Notes under the pieces: model-generated
The model's database searches: none
What the model was told of the DNA's origin: nothing
Seen by the model: only the letters and a program-made list of their open reading frames with translations
Assembly: GCF_003415655.1 (NCBI RefSeq)
Contig: NZ_QRHC01000006.1
Span: 186,001 to 250,000 of the forward strand
Origin: Vibrio maerlii
GTDB lineage: Bacteria > Pseudomonadota > Gammaproteobacteria > Enterobacterales > Vibrionaceae
Direction: 5' to 3'
DNA: 64,000 nt
Translations under genes and position numbers: made by a program
In this document: positions 46,090-55,432 of the stretch, one piece after another
Layout: the number at the start of each line of letters is the position of its first letter
Numbering within the stretch: position 1 is the first letter of the stretch

Positions 46090-46103
46090 TATGGTATACC
46101 ATA
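46090..46103. promoter_or_regulatory. Palindromic operator candidate of the TetR regulator
   Basis: TATGGTATACCATA is a perfect 14-bp palindrome upstream of the TetR gene and beside AT-rich promoter-like sequence. Confidence 0.55.
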
Positions 46104-46334
46104 TAATTATTTTTTGGAACGTTGTAGTGTAATTTTTTGTTGGAAATTAATGCTGATATTTTATTAATTAAGTTAATTTAATATCGATTGAAAATTAATT
46201 ATTGGTTTATTTTGCGATAAAGTGCGATGTTTGTTGGTTTTTTATGCTTTGTTAGGCTTATTCCTGTACGTGCGTAGATAATAAGATTGTGATCGCTCAA
46301 AAATATTAATGGAGAAAATTGTGTTAGGTACGGT

Positions 46335-46348
46335 TTGATCTGAATCAA
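46335..46348 (+). promoter_or_regulatory. FNR box upstream of napGH
   Basis: TTGATCTGAATCAA matches TTGAT-N4-ATCAA exactly. TATAAT lies at 46360-46365. The FNR centre falls about 30 bp before the start predicted from that -10, nearer than the usual -41.5, so either another -10 is used or the effect is not class II activation. Confidence 0.7.
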
Positions 46349-46455
46349 GCGCACCTTTGTATAATTCTTTTGGGGTAGGCGATAGTTCGTCCCTTCTTCC
46401 CTTTGTCAATATATACTTATATATATTGGGGTTATTGTTGAAAGGGCCCATTTTG

Positions 46456-47226
46456 ATGAAGAGTAATAACAAACCAATGGCGAACTCTCGGCGTCGTTTC
46501 CTTAAAGATGTTACCAGAACCGCAGTTGGAGTTGGCGCAGCGGCAACCATTCTGGGCATTCAATCTAAGCAGAGCCAAGCTGGTGGCGGTAGCGGTGTAC
46601 CAATTAGACCACCAGGAGCCTTACCTGAAGGTGATTTCGAAAGCGCTTGTATTCGTTGCGGGTTGTGTGTTCAGGCATGTCCGTACGATACACTGAAGCT
46701 TGCATCGCTATTATCACCTGTCGCATCTGGTACCCCCTATTTTTCTGCTAGAGATATCCCATGTGAGATGTGTGAAGACATTCCTTGTGTACCTGCATGT
46801 CCAACTGGCGCGCTAGACCATAGCTTGGTTGATATCGACAAAGCGCGAATGGGAACCGCGGTGCTCATAGATCATGAGACCTGCTTAAATTGGTTGGGCT
46901 TGCGCTGTGATGTGTGTTATCGCGTTTGCCCTGTGATTGATGAGGCGATTACGCTTGAGTATGTACGAAACGAACGTACAGGCTATCACGCAAAAATGAT
47001 TCCTACCGTTCACTCTGATGCATGCACAGGTTGTGGTAAGTGTGAACATGCGTGTGTACTTGATGAAGCAGCGATTAAAGTGGTTCCAACCGCGTTAGCG
47101 AAAGGTAAGTTGGGTGACTTCTACGAGCTGAGCTGGGATGAAAAATCCGGTGAAACAACAGGTGCAATGACTGAAAGCCTTGACGTTCGTATTGAAAACT
47201 TAACTCCGAACAAAGGAGGTAAGTAA
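46456..47226 (+). CDS. napG: Ferredoxin-type protein NapG
   Basis: 256 aa. A twin-arginine signal (SRRRFLKD, about residues 11-18) sends it folded to the periplasm. Four 4Fe-4S cysteine clusters follow: [43 protein letters not shown] and [11 protein letters not shown]. NapG with NapH passes electrons from quinol to the periplasmic nitrate reductase pathway. The ATG at 46456 is preferred; an upstream extension of 33 codons would hide the signal. It overlaps napH by one base. No napA, B, C, D or F is present nearby. Confidence 0.88.
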   Translation: MKSNNKPMANSRRRFLKDVTRTAVGVGAAATILGIQSKQSQAGGGSGVPIRPPGALPEGDFESACIRCGLCVQACPYDTLKLASLLSPVASGTPYFSARDIPCEMCEDIPCVPACPTGALDHSLVDIDKARMGTAVLIDHETCLNWLGLRCDVCYRVCPVIDEAITLEYVRNERTGYHAKMIPTVHSDACTGCGKCEHACVLDEAAIKVVPTALAKGKLGDFYELSWDEKSGETTGAMTESLDVRIENLTPNKGGK

Positions 47227-48080
47227 TGGCTAAAAATCTTGCAAAAGACGCGGGTAAAGATGCAGTCAGAGAACTAGGTTGGTGGAAAGCACATCGCTTC
47301 CTCGTACTCAGACGCTTAAGTCAATTCTTGATCATGGGGCTCTTTATCCTAGGTCCTACGGCGGGGGTGTTTAAAGGCAATCTTTCTTCTAGCACCTTGT
47401 TTGATGTGATTCCCCTTAGCGATCCATTACTTGTTATGCAAACCATCGCCGCCGGTCATTGGCCAGAAGCCAATGCATTGATTGGCGTTGCGATAGTGGT
47501 GGGCTTCTACATGCTTTTAGCACCACGAGCATTTTGTGCATGGGTTTGTCCACTGAATGTGGTGACGGACTTTGCTGCATGGTTGCGACGCAAGCTGGGT
47601 ATTCGCATGAGCTACCAATGGTCATCGAAGCTTCGTTACCTGCTTATTCCAGTACTATTGATCGGCAGTTATGCTGCAGGCACAACGCTTTGGGCTTGGA
47701 TTGATCCTGTCGCAACACTGCATCGTGGTTTAGTGTTTGGTATAGGTGCCGGCTGGGTATTGATCTTACTCGTGTTCTTGTTGGACTTGGTTTTGGTTGA
47801 ACACGGTTGGTGTGGCCATTTATGTCCGTTAGGTGCAACCTATGGGGTGATTGGTTCACAAAGCTTGATTCGAGTGGTGGCCACCAAGCGTGAGGACTGC
47901 ACAAAGTGTATGGATTGCTACAACGTATGTCCTGAACCCGATGTGTTAAGGCACCCTCTGAAAGAGGGTGACAGACGCGTTATGGATCAAAATTGTATCA
48001 GTTGTGGTCGCTGTATCGATGTGTGTGCTGAAAAGGTATTTGAATTTAAATCTCGAATTTCAGTTAAGAACATTGATTAA
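47226..48080 (+). CDS. napH: Quinol dehydrogenase membrane component NapH
   Basis: 284 aa. Four transmembrane helices carry two C-x3-CP motifs (CAWVCPLN and CGHLCPLG) near membrane ends. A C-terminal pair of 4Fe-4S motifs follows (CTKCMDCYNVCPEP and CISCGRCIDVC). It accepts electrons from quinol and hands them to NapG. Translation is coupled to napG, and an FNR box upstream implies anaerobic control. Confidence 0.88.
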   Translation: MAKNLAKDAGKDAVRELGWWKAHRFLVLRRLSQFLIMGLFILGPTAGVFKGNLSSSTLFDVIPLSDPLLVMQTIAAGHWPEANALIGVAIVVGFYMLLAPRAFCAWVCPLNVVTDFAAWLRRKLGIRMSYQWSSKLRYLLIPVLLIGSYAAGTTLWAWIDPVATLHRGLVFGIGAGWVLILLVFLLDLVLVEHGWCGHLCPLGATYGVIGSQSLIRVVATKREDCTKCMDCYNVCPEPDVLRHPLKEGDRRVMDQNCISCGRCIDVCAEKVFEFKSRISVKNID

Positions 48081-48142
48081 GTCAATATCTACATTCCGAA
48101 GTTCAAGCTATCTCTGGTGAACAGGTCTTCTGATGAACAGCG

Positions 48143-49906
48143 TTAGGCTTGAACTTGATTCCTACCATTATTTTTGGCGCGATATAGCGCTTCATCTGCT
48201 CTCTCAAGCAAAGATTGAATACTTTCCCCCAATTGCCATGAGGCAACACCAATACTTACAGTTTTGAATCCCACAGCATCAAACTCGGATTCGCTGATCG
48301 CCTTCTTAATGTTGTGGGCAAAATCGATAGATTGACTGATATTGGTGTTGGGTGCGACGATCAAAAACTCTTCGCCTCCCCAACGTCCAAGAATATCCAC
48401 GCTGCGGCACACCTTATTCAGCCTTGTCGCAAAGTCGATCAGCAACTGGTCTCCAACTAAATGCCCAAATTGATCGTTCACCAACTTGAAGTGATCTATA
48501 TCGATGAGAATGACTGAAAAATGCGATTGGTATCGGTTCGCATGTTTTAATCGTTCATTGAGAGATTCATCGAGAGAGATTCGATTATGCAATCTTGTCA
48601 GGTGATCAGTTCTCGCTTGATACCTCAGTTCTTGTTGGGTATCGACTAGCTCTTCAGATAAGTTCTTAATAAAAGTTAAGAGGCGACTGACAACACGCGT
48701 ATGCTGGTTTGCATACGGATCATTGATTTCGAGTGTGGTTTGACGTTGCTCATCGGAGGGAATTGGTGGTGCGGATGGCTTTTTTCCTTCGCGTAAAGCG
48801 ACACACACTAAGGTTGAATTGAGAAAGCTCACCTCGTCATGACCGAGATATTCACCATAAGTGTAAAAACCTGAAGTTGGTGCGATGGATTGAAAGGGAG
48901 CTGTTTCAATATCAACCTCGTCTTGCAATAAAAAACGTCGGCAACCGCAACTAAACAGATATATCACTGAAGGAGCAAAATCTTCGACCCTTCTATGTAG
49001 CTCTCTAGCATCCGACAGTATCTCTTCTAGATCCCCGTATCCAAGTGAAACCACTTCAGCATTATTCACGTCGGAGATGAACTCTAACTCCCGTTTATCT
49101 GATGCGATAACAGGAACACGCGCTAACCATTCGCCATCACGCTTTAATAGGAGAGGAAATTCGAGTGCATTCATGAAGAAATTCTCGTCATTCTTTATCT
49201 CTAAATATTTCTCATAGATATCAAATGCCGGTTTGTTGTCGATACTTTTTATTACCAGGCCATCTGATTCAGTAATTGTCATCGGTTTACTCAAGGGACG
49301 CCAACCGAGGTAAGACTCTGCGAGGATTTCTAGTTCGGTGCTAGAGAACACAACGACAACAACGCCACGCTCATAACATCGATTATTGGCATAAACGAGC
49401 GAGGTTTCCATATCGATATAGCTGCCGGCACCCCCGCCAAAAACAGGGTAGTGTCCGGTGTATTTGCCTAAGGAGTCAATCAACCCTGTTGTGTCGAAGT
49501 TTATGGGTGTTGCAAGTACCATCACGCCCGCAATGTCCGTACATTCTGACTCGATTTGCTCTCCAAGTTTACGACCAACCTCTAAACCGATATCAGTTTT
49601 ACAACAGCTTGAGAACACAGTGAGTGCTGTTGCTTCAAAAAAGGTGATATCAACGGTGGTTTGACTAATTTGTAACTGACCTTGATGAATCTCTCCTATG
49701 GTGGTAGCTCCGACGATCGTTGCGTTGGGGAATCGCTGAGTGAGTAGCTGAGCGATACGCTCAAAACGCTTCGTATTTGCAGAATGAGAGTATATTTGAA
49801 TCAAGGTGGCTTGCGCAGTTTGGTATTGGCCGATCAGTTGGGGTGTGCTGATTTGTTGGCTCAATTGTTCATCAGACGTATAGATAAACGAAGAGTGAGT
49901 GATCAT
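48143..49906 (-). CDS. FIST sensor-GGDEF diguanylate cyclase
   Basis: 587 aa. An N-terminal FIST domain (about 30-225, with NATIVGATTIGEI) and FIST_C (about 230-375, with PTSGFYTYGEYLG) are small-molecule sensor modules, proposed to bind amino acids. They are joined by a coiled coil (about 400-425) to a GGDEF domain (about 425-585) with an intact GGEEF at 510-514. It should make cyclic di-GMP in response to a soluble ligand. No membrane helix is present. It converges on napH, whose end shares a 10-bp inverted repeat with this gene's 3' end. Confidence 0.85.
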   Translation of the reverse strand: MITHSSFIYTSDEQLSQQISTPQLIGQYQTAQATLIQIYSHSANTKRFERIAQLLTQRFPNATIVGATTIGEIHQGQLQISQTTVDITFFEATALTVFSSCCKTDIGLEVGRKLGEQIESECTDIAGVMVLATPINFDTTGLIDSLGKYTGHYPVFGGGAGSYIDMETSLVYANNRCYERGVVVVVFSSTELEILAESYLGWRPLSKPMTITESDGLVIKSIDNKPAFDIYEKYLEIKNDENFFMNALEFPLLLKRDGEWLARVPVIASDKRELEFISDVNNAEVVSLGYGDLEEILSDARELHRRVEDFAPSVIYLFSCGCRRFLLQDEVDIETAPFQSIAPTSGFYTYGEYLGHDEVSFLNSTLVCVALREGKKPSAPPIPSDEQRQTTLEINDPYANQHTRVVSRLLTFIKNLSEELVDTQQELRYQARTDHLTRLHNRISLDESLNERLKHANRYQSHFSVILIDIDHFKLVNDQFGHLVGDQLLIDFATRLNKVCRSVDILGRWGGEEFLIVAPNTNISQSIDFAHNIKKAISESEFDAVGFKTVSIGVASWQLGESIQSLLERADEALYRAKNNGRNQVQA

Positions 49907-50083
49907 AGTGTTACAGTCCTGCCTAATACCAAATAACGAGCAGTTTGTTTAGGAATAGATAGTTGAGCTTAGATGACGTGTCGGATATGTGTTCGATTGG
50001 TGTACAAATATGTCGATATGAACGATAAATATGTGATCTAGATCTTTGGGTGTCTTAGATCTAAAACACTTACTGAGAGAATG

Positions 50084-50109
50084 AAAAGCTCCGCGCAAGC
50101 AGAGCTTTT
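50084..50109 (-). terminator. Terminator of the marR-MFS operon
   Basis: AAAAGCTC and GAGCTTTT arms 14 bp past the MFS gene stop; the inner GC pairs extend the stem across one mismatch. Confidence 0.7.
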
Positions 50110-50122
50110 GGAGTAGATATGA

Positions 50123-51334
50123 TTATGGATTAGTTTGTTTTAGGAAATAGCTCTGTACATGTGGGCGATGGCGTACCAACAACCAGCCAATTAAAGTCAC
50201 AATACCAATGACCAGTTGAATCAACCCAAGGTTGGTGATCAAGCTGTCTGGATTTAGCGATACCAATACCATGCCTAAAGAGCCAGAAATCATGCTGACA
50301 AATTGGATAATGGCAACAGCAGAACCCGTGTCCTTGTCTTGTTGCTCGAGCATTAAATTAGTACCAGGTACACGAGTGGCAATAATAGCCAGTGTTGCTG
50401 GCGCACAAATCAAGGCGAAGGCGAATGGAGACGTATGACCAATGGCCAACATCGCAACGCCACAGACTACTAGCAGTGCAAAGCATGCTGTGATGATGGA
50501 TTGAATCGATACCTTACGAGACAACTTCATATACAAGCTAGGACCAAATGATGCACACAGCGCGTTAAACGAGAATGCATAGCTAAATTGCTGCTCTGTT
50601 AGGCCGAAACCATCAATATAGATGTAAGAGCCAGCCGCTAAGAAAGCCATGAGTGCCATAGGTACAACAGAGAAAATGAGCAGTAATCCGACAAACTTAG
50701 GGTTGTTTAATACCGTAAACAAGCGAGTCCAAGATTTAACGAGCGTACCGGTGTAGCGCTCCTCAAGCGTTTCCTTGTAGCAAAGGGCTAGACCAAAGGC
50801 GAGGGTGCCAAATACTGCAAGTGAGACAAACATCATTCGCCATGACGCGACTTTTAACAAGAAGGCGCCAAAGATAGGTGCGACCATAGGTGCGATGATC
50901 ACTAACGACATTACCGTTGCCATGATCTTCTCACGTTCACGGCCTTGGTACATATCCTTTACGACCGCGGTAGAAATAACGGTAATGGCACTACCCCCGA
51001 AAGCCTGAGCAATACGTGAGGCAATCAAGAACTCGATACTCCCTGACACCGCACATAAAAGACTGGCAGCAATGTAGATGAGGATGCCGGTCAACAAAAT
51101 AGGCTTTCGACCTAACTTCTCACTCAATGGTCCCCAGAAAAGGAGGCCCACAGCGTAAGTCACAAAGTAGCTACTTAATGTGAGGTTTACCATGGATTGT
51201 TCAGTATTGAGTAGATCGACCATCTGCGGCAATGCAGGTAAATATAGATCGATGGTGAGAGGAGGAAAGGCACTGATCAGCACTAAGAAAAATAGTGTGC
51301 CTGATTTCCCCAGTATTGGTTGTTTAGTTGTCAC
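50123..51334 (-). CDS. Bcr/CflA-type multidrug efflux MFS transporter
   Basis: 403 aa with 12 predicted helices. PPLTIDLYLPALPQMVDLL near the N-terminus and LFWGPLSEKLGRKPILLTG (motif A) are typical of the Bcr/CflA drug-export subfamily. The start is a GTG with GGAG 7 bp upstream. It follows the marR gene by 67 bp on the same strand, so export is probably induced when MarR releases its operators. Natural substrates are unknown. Confidence 0.85.
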   Translation of the reverse strand: MTTKQPILGKSGTLFFLVLISAFPPLTIDLYLPALPQMVDLLNTEQSMVNLTLSSYFVTYAVGLLFWGPLSEKLGRKPILLTGILIYIAASLLCAVSGSIEFLIASRIAQAFGGSAITVISTAVVKDMYQGREREKIMATVMSLVIIAPMVAPIFGAFLLKVASWRMMFVSLAVFGTLAFGLALCYKETLEERYTGTLVKSWTRLFTVLNNPKFVGLLLIFSVVPMALMAFLAAGSYIYIDGFGLTEQQFSYAFSFNALCASFGPSLYMKLSRKVSIQSIITACFALLVVCGVAMLAIGHTSPFAFALICAPATLAIIATRVPGTNLMLEQQDKDTGSAVAIIQFVSMISGSLGMVLVSLNPDSLITNLGLIQLVIGIVTLIGWLLVRHRPHVQSYFLKQTNP

Positions 51335-51401
51335 TAAAATACTCCAAAAATAGAATGCGAAGACAGTTTAACGAGCCCTAGGTTAGTGTCGGGTTAACTT
51401 T

Positions 51402-51845
51402 TCACCGTGAAAGGTCACCAGACCCTAAATTTCGGTCAATCTTTTCTACCAGCTTTTTTAGAACAGCAGCCTCATCATCAGAGAAATCAGCAAACATGCG
51501 TTCAAGCATTTGTGATTCCACTGACTCTAAATTTTGCAGTACCTGATGACCTTTTTCCGTTAGACACAGTTGCACCGAGCGTTTGTCTTCAGGGTTACTT
51601 TTTTTCTCAATTAATTCCTGCTTTTGCAGGCGATTGGTCATTCGCGCTATCTGTCCCTTGTCTCGGTTCATTGACTCGACGAGCATCTGTTGAGAGGCAA
51701 GACCAAACTTATCAATATCCAACATCATCTTATGGTCGATATAGGTCATTTCGACTTGGTTTCTTTCGACTTCAGCAATCATTTTGTGTCTGGTTTTAAG
51801 ACGAATGCTGTGCATGGTGTGGTTGATAGAGCGAAAGCTGTTCAT
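51402..51845 (-). CDS. MarR family transcriptional regulator
   Basis: 147 aa. It is a winged helix-turn-helix of the MarR class: FGLASQQMLVESMNRDKGQIARM precedes the recognition helix and NPEDKRSVQLCLTEKG forms the wing with its conserved D-x-R. Dimerisation helices lie at both ends. The ATG at 51845 is preferred over a TTG two codons earlier. It is first in an operon with the MFS exporter. Two matching palindromes flank its promoter, indicating autorepression. Confidence 0.85.
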   Translation of the reverse strand: MNSFRSINHTMHSIRLKTRHKMIAEVERNQVEMTYIDHKMMLDIDKFGLASQQMLVESMNRDKGQIARMTNRLQKQELIEKKSNPEDKRSVQLCLTEKGHQVLQNLESVESQMLERMFADFSDDEAAVLKKLVEKIDRNLGSGDLSR

Positions 51846-51860
51846 TATCAAAACTCAATA

Positions 51861-51905
51861 GTTGACTGAGTCAACAAATATACTCTTTTTGTTGACTCGA
51901 TCAAC
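51861..51905 (-). promoter_or_regulatory. Paired MarR operators and promoter
   Basis: GTTGACTGAGTCAAC (51861-51875) and GTTGACTCGATCAAC (51891-51905) are near-identical palindromes with centres 30 bp apart, about three helical turns. On the minus strand TTGATC and TATATT, 16 bp apart, sit across and between them, so a bound dimer pair would cover the promoter. Confidence 0.7.
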
Positions 51906-51944
51906 TATTAACTGTGTTTCGAATGAACTATTTTGAGTCATTAT

Positions 51945-51965
51945 AAAAGCCCTCATGAAGAGGGC
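51945..51965 (-). terminator. Terminator of the Dld-II-type gene
   Basis: GCCCTC-ATGAA-GAGGGC with TTTTATAA following in the minus direction, 40 bp past the stop codon. Confidence 0.75.
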
Positions 51966-52004
51966 CTTAATAATCAATGCTTTATGAATTTTGAAGTTGA
52001 GTAT

Positions 52005-54842
52005 TTACAAAGGCGTTGAGACTTCATCAACCAAGTAAAGGATCGATTGATAGGGCACACCACTGTGGTGAGACAAACCGATTTCACAAGTTCGACTGTT
52101 GCTGAATCCTCGAGTGCAATTTTCTGGTACTTGAGCCTGCAAGGTATCGAGTGCAGATGCATTGAGTTCTGGTGTGGTAAAACCCTTATCTCCTGCCCAA
52201 CCACAACACGAGATGTGTTCAGGCACCACCACTTCGGATGCACACAGTTGAGCTAACTTGAGCATATTGGCTTCTAGCCCCATTCTTCGAGAACTGCAGG
52301 TGACGTGCAGCATCACTGTTTCCTGTTTTTGCTCGATGGATAAACGATCCAACAAGTGATTAAGGATGAAGTTAGTTGGCTCTTCAATAGACAAGGGGTG
52401 AGTAGAGTTTTCTATTGTACGTTTCACACAGGGACTGGTATCCATCAGTATCGGAAACGCTCCGTGATTACTGGAATCCCAAAGCAGTTGTTCGAGGTGA
52501 GCGCGTTTTTGTTCTGCAATATCCTTCATGCCTTTACTCTCATAAGGCATACCACAACAGGTCTGATCAATCTGATCTGGAATGATGACGTTAACATTTG
52601 CTTTAGCTAAAAGAGACAGTGTCACTTCCGTAAGGCTACGATGCTCGTCACTACCGTTCTGGCTTCCCATTGTTCTTGAAGCACAAGAAGGAACATAAAC
52701 TACGGTCTCGGTCTGTTGCGATTCATTCTTAAGCTGGGTCTTCGGGCGATGGTTATTGGCTAAAGGTGTCTCAGGGTACCAAGTAGGTGTTCGACCGCCG
52801 GTCCATTTTGTTAAAGTGTCGAACGAGCTTTGCAAACGCTCAGTGCCGAGATGCTTCGTTAAGGACTGGTTGACGTTTAATGCTGAGCGAACAAGGCTTG
52901 AAGTGGTCGCGAATTGCGTTGCCGTCCATTGAGCAATGGGTGTAAATCGTTTGTACTTTGCGGTACGAAGATCTTTCACCAAATCACCAGTATTAATTCC
53001 AACTGGACAACGATCAGCACACAGTCCTGTTGCGGCACAGGTATCGAGTCCTTGGTATTCAAATACTTCTTTTAGTGCCTTGGCGTCGATTGGAGACAAC
53101 TCTCGCTCTCTGCGTTTAATTTCGCGGTAGAGCACGATTCGTTGCCTTGGTGATAATGTCAGTGTTCGTGATGGACAAACAGGCTCGCAGAATCCACACT
53201 CGATACAACGGTCAACAATATCGTTCGCCGCAGGCATAGGTTTCAGATTCTCGATATGAGTATTTGGGTTGCTACTGATGATGACATCTGGATTAATCAG
53301 GCCTTGTGGATCAAAAATGCGCTTAATCTGCTGCATGAGTTGATAGCCTTCTTTTCCCCATTCTAACTCGACGAATGGTGCCATGTTTCTACCGGTACCG
53401 TGTTCAGCTTTGAGTGAACCTTGATATTTTACAGCGACCAGCTGAGCAACGTCCTCCATAAACTGCTCGTAACGTTTTACTTCAGTAGGGGTATCAAAGG
53501 CTTGAGTGAATACGAAGTGTAAGTTGCCTTCTAGAGCGTGGCCGAAAATAATCGCTTCATCATAGTGATATTTATCGAACAGTTGCTGAAGTTCGTTAAT
53601 CCCATTCGCAAGGTACTCAACGGGAAACGCAACATCCTCAATAATTACCGTTGTACCTACTTCTCGGACGGCGCCAACGGCCGGGAAAAGCCCTTTGCGT
53701 ATTGCCCATAAAGAGGAAACGACTTGGGCATCACTCGTGAATGGAATGGACTCAAGAATAGAGAAATCGGCAATACTGGTTAGCACTTCATCACAGCGCG
53801 TCGTTAAGCTTGAGTTGCAATGAGCATGAACTTCGACCAGCAATGCCGTGGCATTGGCATCTAGGCTTTCAATAAAGCTTGGCATACCAGGTTCACCGGC
53901 TACCGAGGCGAGAGAGCGTCCGTCCATCAATTCGACTGCAGCAACAGGTGTCGTCGATAGCGTCGTTACGGCTTGACTGGCCTGTTCAATCGTTGGGAAA
54001 ACCAGTAAAGCAGAGGCTTTATTAGGTAGCTCTTCGACCGTGTTATACGTCACTTCGGCTATGAAACCTAGCGTTCCCTCTGAGCCAATCATTAGATGTT
54101 TAAGGATTTCGATAGGATCATCGAAATCAACGAGGGCATTAAGCGAGTAACCGGTGGTGTTTTTAAGACGGTACTTATGTCGAATCTGCTCTGCGAGCGT
54201 TTTGTTGTTTAAGGTGTTAGCTGCGAGTTGCTGTAACGAATCGAGTAATTCAGCTTTTTCATGTTTAAACTGCGCAACACTCTCTGGATCACTTGTATCA
54301 AGGTAGCAGCCATCAACAAATACCAACTTCATATTGGCGACGGTTTGGTAGGAGTTCTGCGCCGTACCACAACACATACCACTAGCGTTGTTGGCAGCAA
54401 TACCGCCAATCTTACAGGTGTTGATTGAGGCGGGATCTGGCCCTATTTTTCGTTGATAAGGCAGTAAGTAGCGATTAGCATCAGCCCCAATCACCCCAGG
54501 CTGTAGCGTGATCTGTTCGCCGTTGTTTAGGATAGAGTGACCACGCCAGTCATCTGTTAGGGTAATCAAAACAGAATCGGATAAGGCTTGACCCGACAAG
54601 CTGGTCCCTGCGGCTCTAAAAGTGAAGTGGATGCCAAGATCACGGCAGCAGTTAATCGCTAATATAACTTCATCGATATTTGACAGTTGTAGAACGACTT
54701 TGGGTGTTAAGCGATAAAAGCTAGCGTCGGTGCCATAGGCGAGTCTCTTTGCAGACTCAGTGATAATGCGCTGTGGGTCGATTTTCTCTTTTAATTGTTC
54801 GATAAGTTGGAGATAAACCGATTCCAATGCGTGTTCTGACAT
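52005..54842 (-). CDS. FAD/Fe-S D-lactate dehydrogenase, Dld-II type
   Basis: 945 aa. The FAD_binding_4 domain has TFRAAGTSLSGQ (about residues 73-84) and INTCKIGGIAANNASGM. The FAD-oxidase C-terminal domain contains EHGTGRNMAPF. Two 4Fe-4S motifs follow (CIECGFCEPVCPSR and CAATGLCADRCPVG), then CCG domains with TCCGMPYE and SCCGWAGDKG. The layout and length match the Dld-II family described from Shewanella, which feeds electrons from D-lactate to the respiratory chain. AAAGGAGTTAGGAT precedes the ATG. No lactate permease gene is adjacent, so the substrate is inferred from family. Confidence 0.8.
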   Translation of the reverse strand: MSEHALESVYLQLIEQLKEKIDPQRIITESAKRLAYGTDASFYRLTPKVVLQLSNIDEVILAINCCRDLGIHFTFRAAGTSLSGQALSDSVLITLTDDWRGHSILNNGEQITLQPGVIGADANRYLLPYQRKIGPDPASINTCKIGGIAANNASGMCCGTAQNSYQTVANMKLVFVDGCYLDTSDPESVAQFKHEKAELLDSLQQLAANTLNNKTLAEQIRHKYRLKNTTGYSLNALVDFDDPIEILKHLMIGSEGTLGFIAEVTYNTVEELPNKASALLVFPTIEQASQAVTTLSTTPVAAVELMDGRSLASVAGEPGMPSFIESLDANATALLVEVHAHCNSSLTTRCDEVLTSIADFSILESIPFTSDAQVVSSLWAIRKGLFPAVGAVREVGTTVIIEDVAFPVEYLANGINELQQLFDKYHYDEAIIFGHALEGNLHFVFTQAFDTPTEVKRYEQFMEDVAQLVAVKYQGSLKAEHGTGRNMAPFVELEWGKEGYQLMQQIKRIFDPQGLINPDVIISSNPNTHIENLKPMPAANDIVDRCIECGFCEPVCPSRTLTLSPRQRIVLYREIKRRERELSPIDAKALKEVFEYQGLDTCAATGLCADRCPVGINTGDLVKDLRTAKYKRFTPIAQWTATQFATTSSLVRSALNVNQSLTKHLGTERLQSSFDTLTKWTGGRTPTWYPETPLANNHRPKTQLKNESQQTETVVYVPSCASRTMGSQNGSDEHRSLTEVTLSLLAKANVNVIIPDQIDQTCCGMPYESKGMKDIAEQKRAHLEQLLWDSSNHGAFPILMDTSPCVKRTIENSTHPLSIEEPTNFILNHLLDRLSIEQKQETVMLHVTCSSRRMGLEANMLKLAQLCASEVVVPEHISCCGWAGDKGFTTPELNASALDTLQAQVPENCTRGFSNSRTCEIGLSHHSGVPYQSILYLVDEVSTPL

Positions 54843-54980
54843 ATCCTAACTCCTTTTAGTGCAGATACTTGTAGGATAGGTGGAACAGCAAATGATAACC
54901 CTTGTCGGGCTCACATTGTCGCAAGCTTTTTCTCTGCTCTAGACTAAAGAATTAGGTTACTTCTCGTTCTGGATGATCAA

Positions 54981-55301
54981 TTAGAGTTTCGTCCAATCGA
55001 GCATATCAAAGACCTCAAATGCCACCTCTTCGTATGGGTGTGCTTTGAGTAGTGCGTCGATGCTTGGTTTAACAAATTGATCGTCACTGACCAACTCTAC
55101 TCTTAATTCACGAACCGTTTCTAGTTCGTTGTGTTTACCAAGGTGAGGCTGCGCCCCATCGAGTGGGCGAAACTGTCCCATTCCTTCAATTTGAAAACAA
55201 CAGCGGTCGTAATCACCAATCTTCCCCGCACCTGCAGCGAAAACCGCGTCTTTTACTTTTTCTGCGTCTTCTATTGGTACAAAAAATACTATCTTTTTCA
55301 T
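54981..55301 (-). CDS. NIF3/YqfO-like small protein
   Basis: 106 aa. It has a CutA/PII-like ferredoxin fold with KIVFFVPIEDAEKVKDAVFAAGAG at the start and AHPYEEVAFEVFDM near the end. These match the insertion domain of NIF3/YqfO proteins when it occurs alone. The HPYEE motif is characteristic. AGGACATAGTG precedes the ATG. The function is unknown; metal or small-ligand binding is suggested by the fold only. Confidence 0.75.
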   Translation of the reverse strand: MKKIVFFVPIEDAEKVKDAVFAAGAGKIGDYDRCCFQIEGMGQFRPLDGAQPHLGKHNELETVRELRVELVSDDQFVKPSIDALLKAHPYEEVAFEVFDMLDWTKL

Positions 55302-55432
55302 CACTATGTCCTCAATGACAGTTTGATTGTCAGTATAAAAGGGAAATGTTTCGAACCAAAATATTTGTAATGAATAATGTCTTTAACGTTATACACTTAT
55401 AAGCAATGGGTGTAATTAAAGGTAATGTGTAG

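Noticed and set aside
48099..48156. 10-bp inverted repeat (AAGTTCAAGC/GCTTGAACTT) as napGH terminator
   Set aside because: The loop is 38 nt, there is no T-run, and one arm lies inside the convergent coding region.
50032..50047. CRP site upstream of the FIST-GGDEF gene
   Set aside because: The left half is perfect (TGTGATCTAGA), but the right half is TCTTT rather than TCACA and the distance to the gene is over 120 bp.
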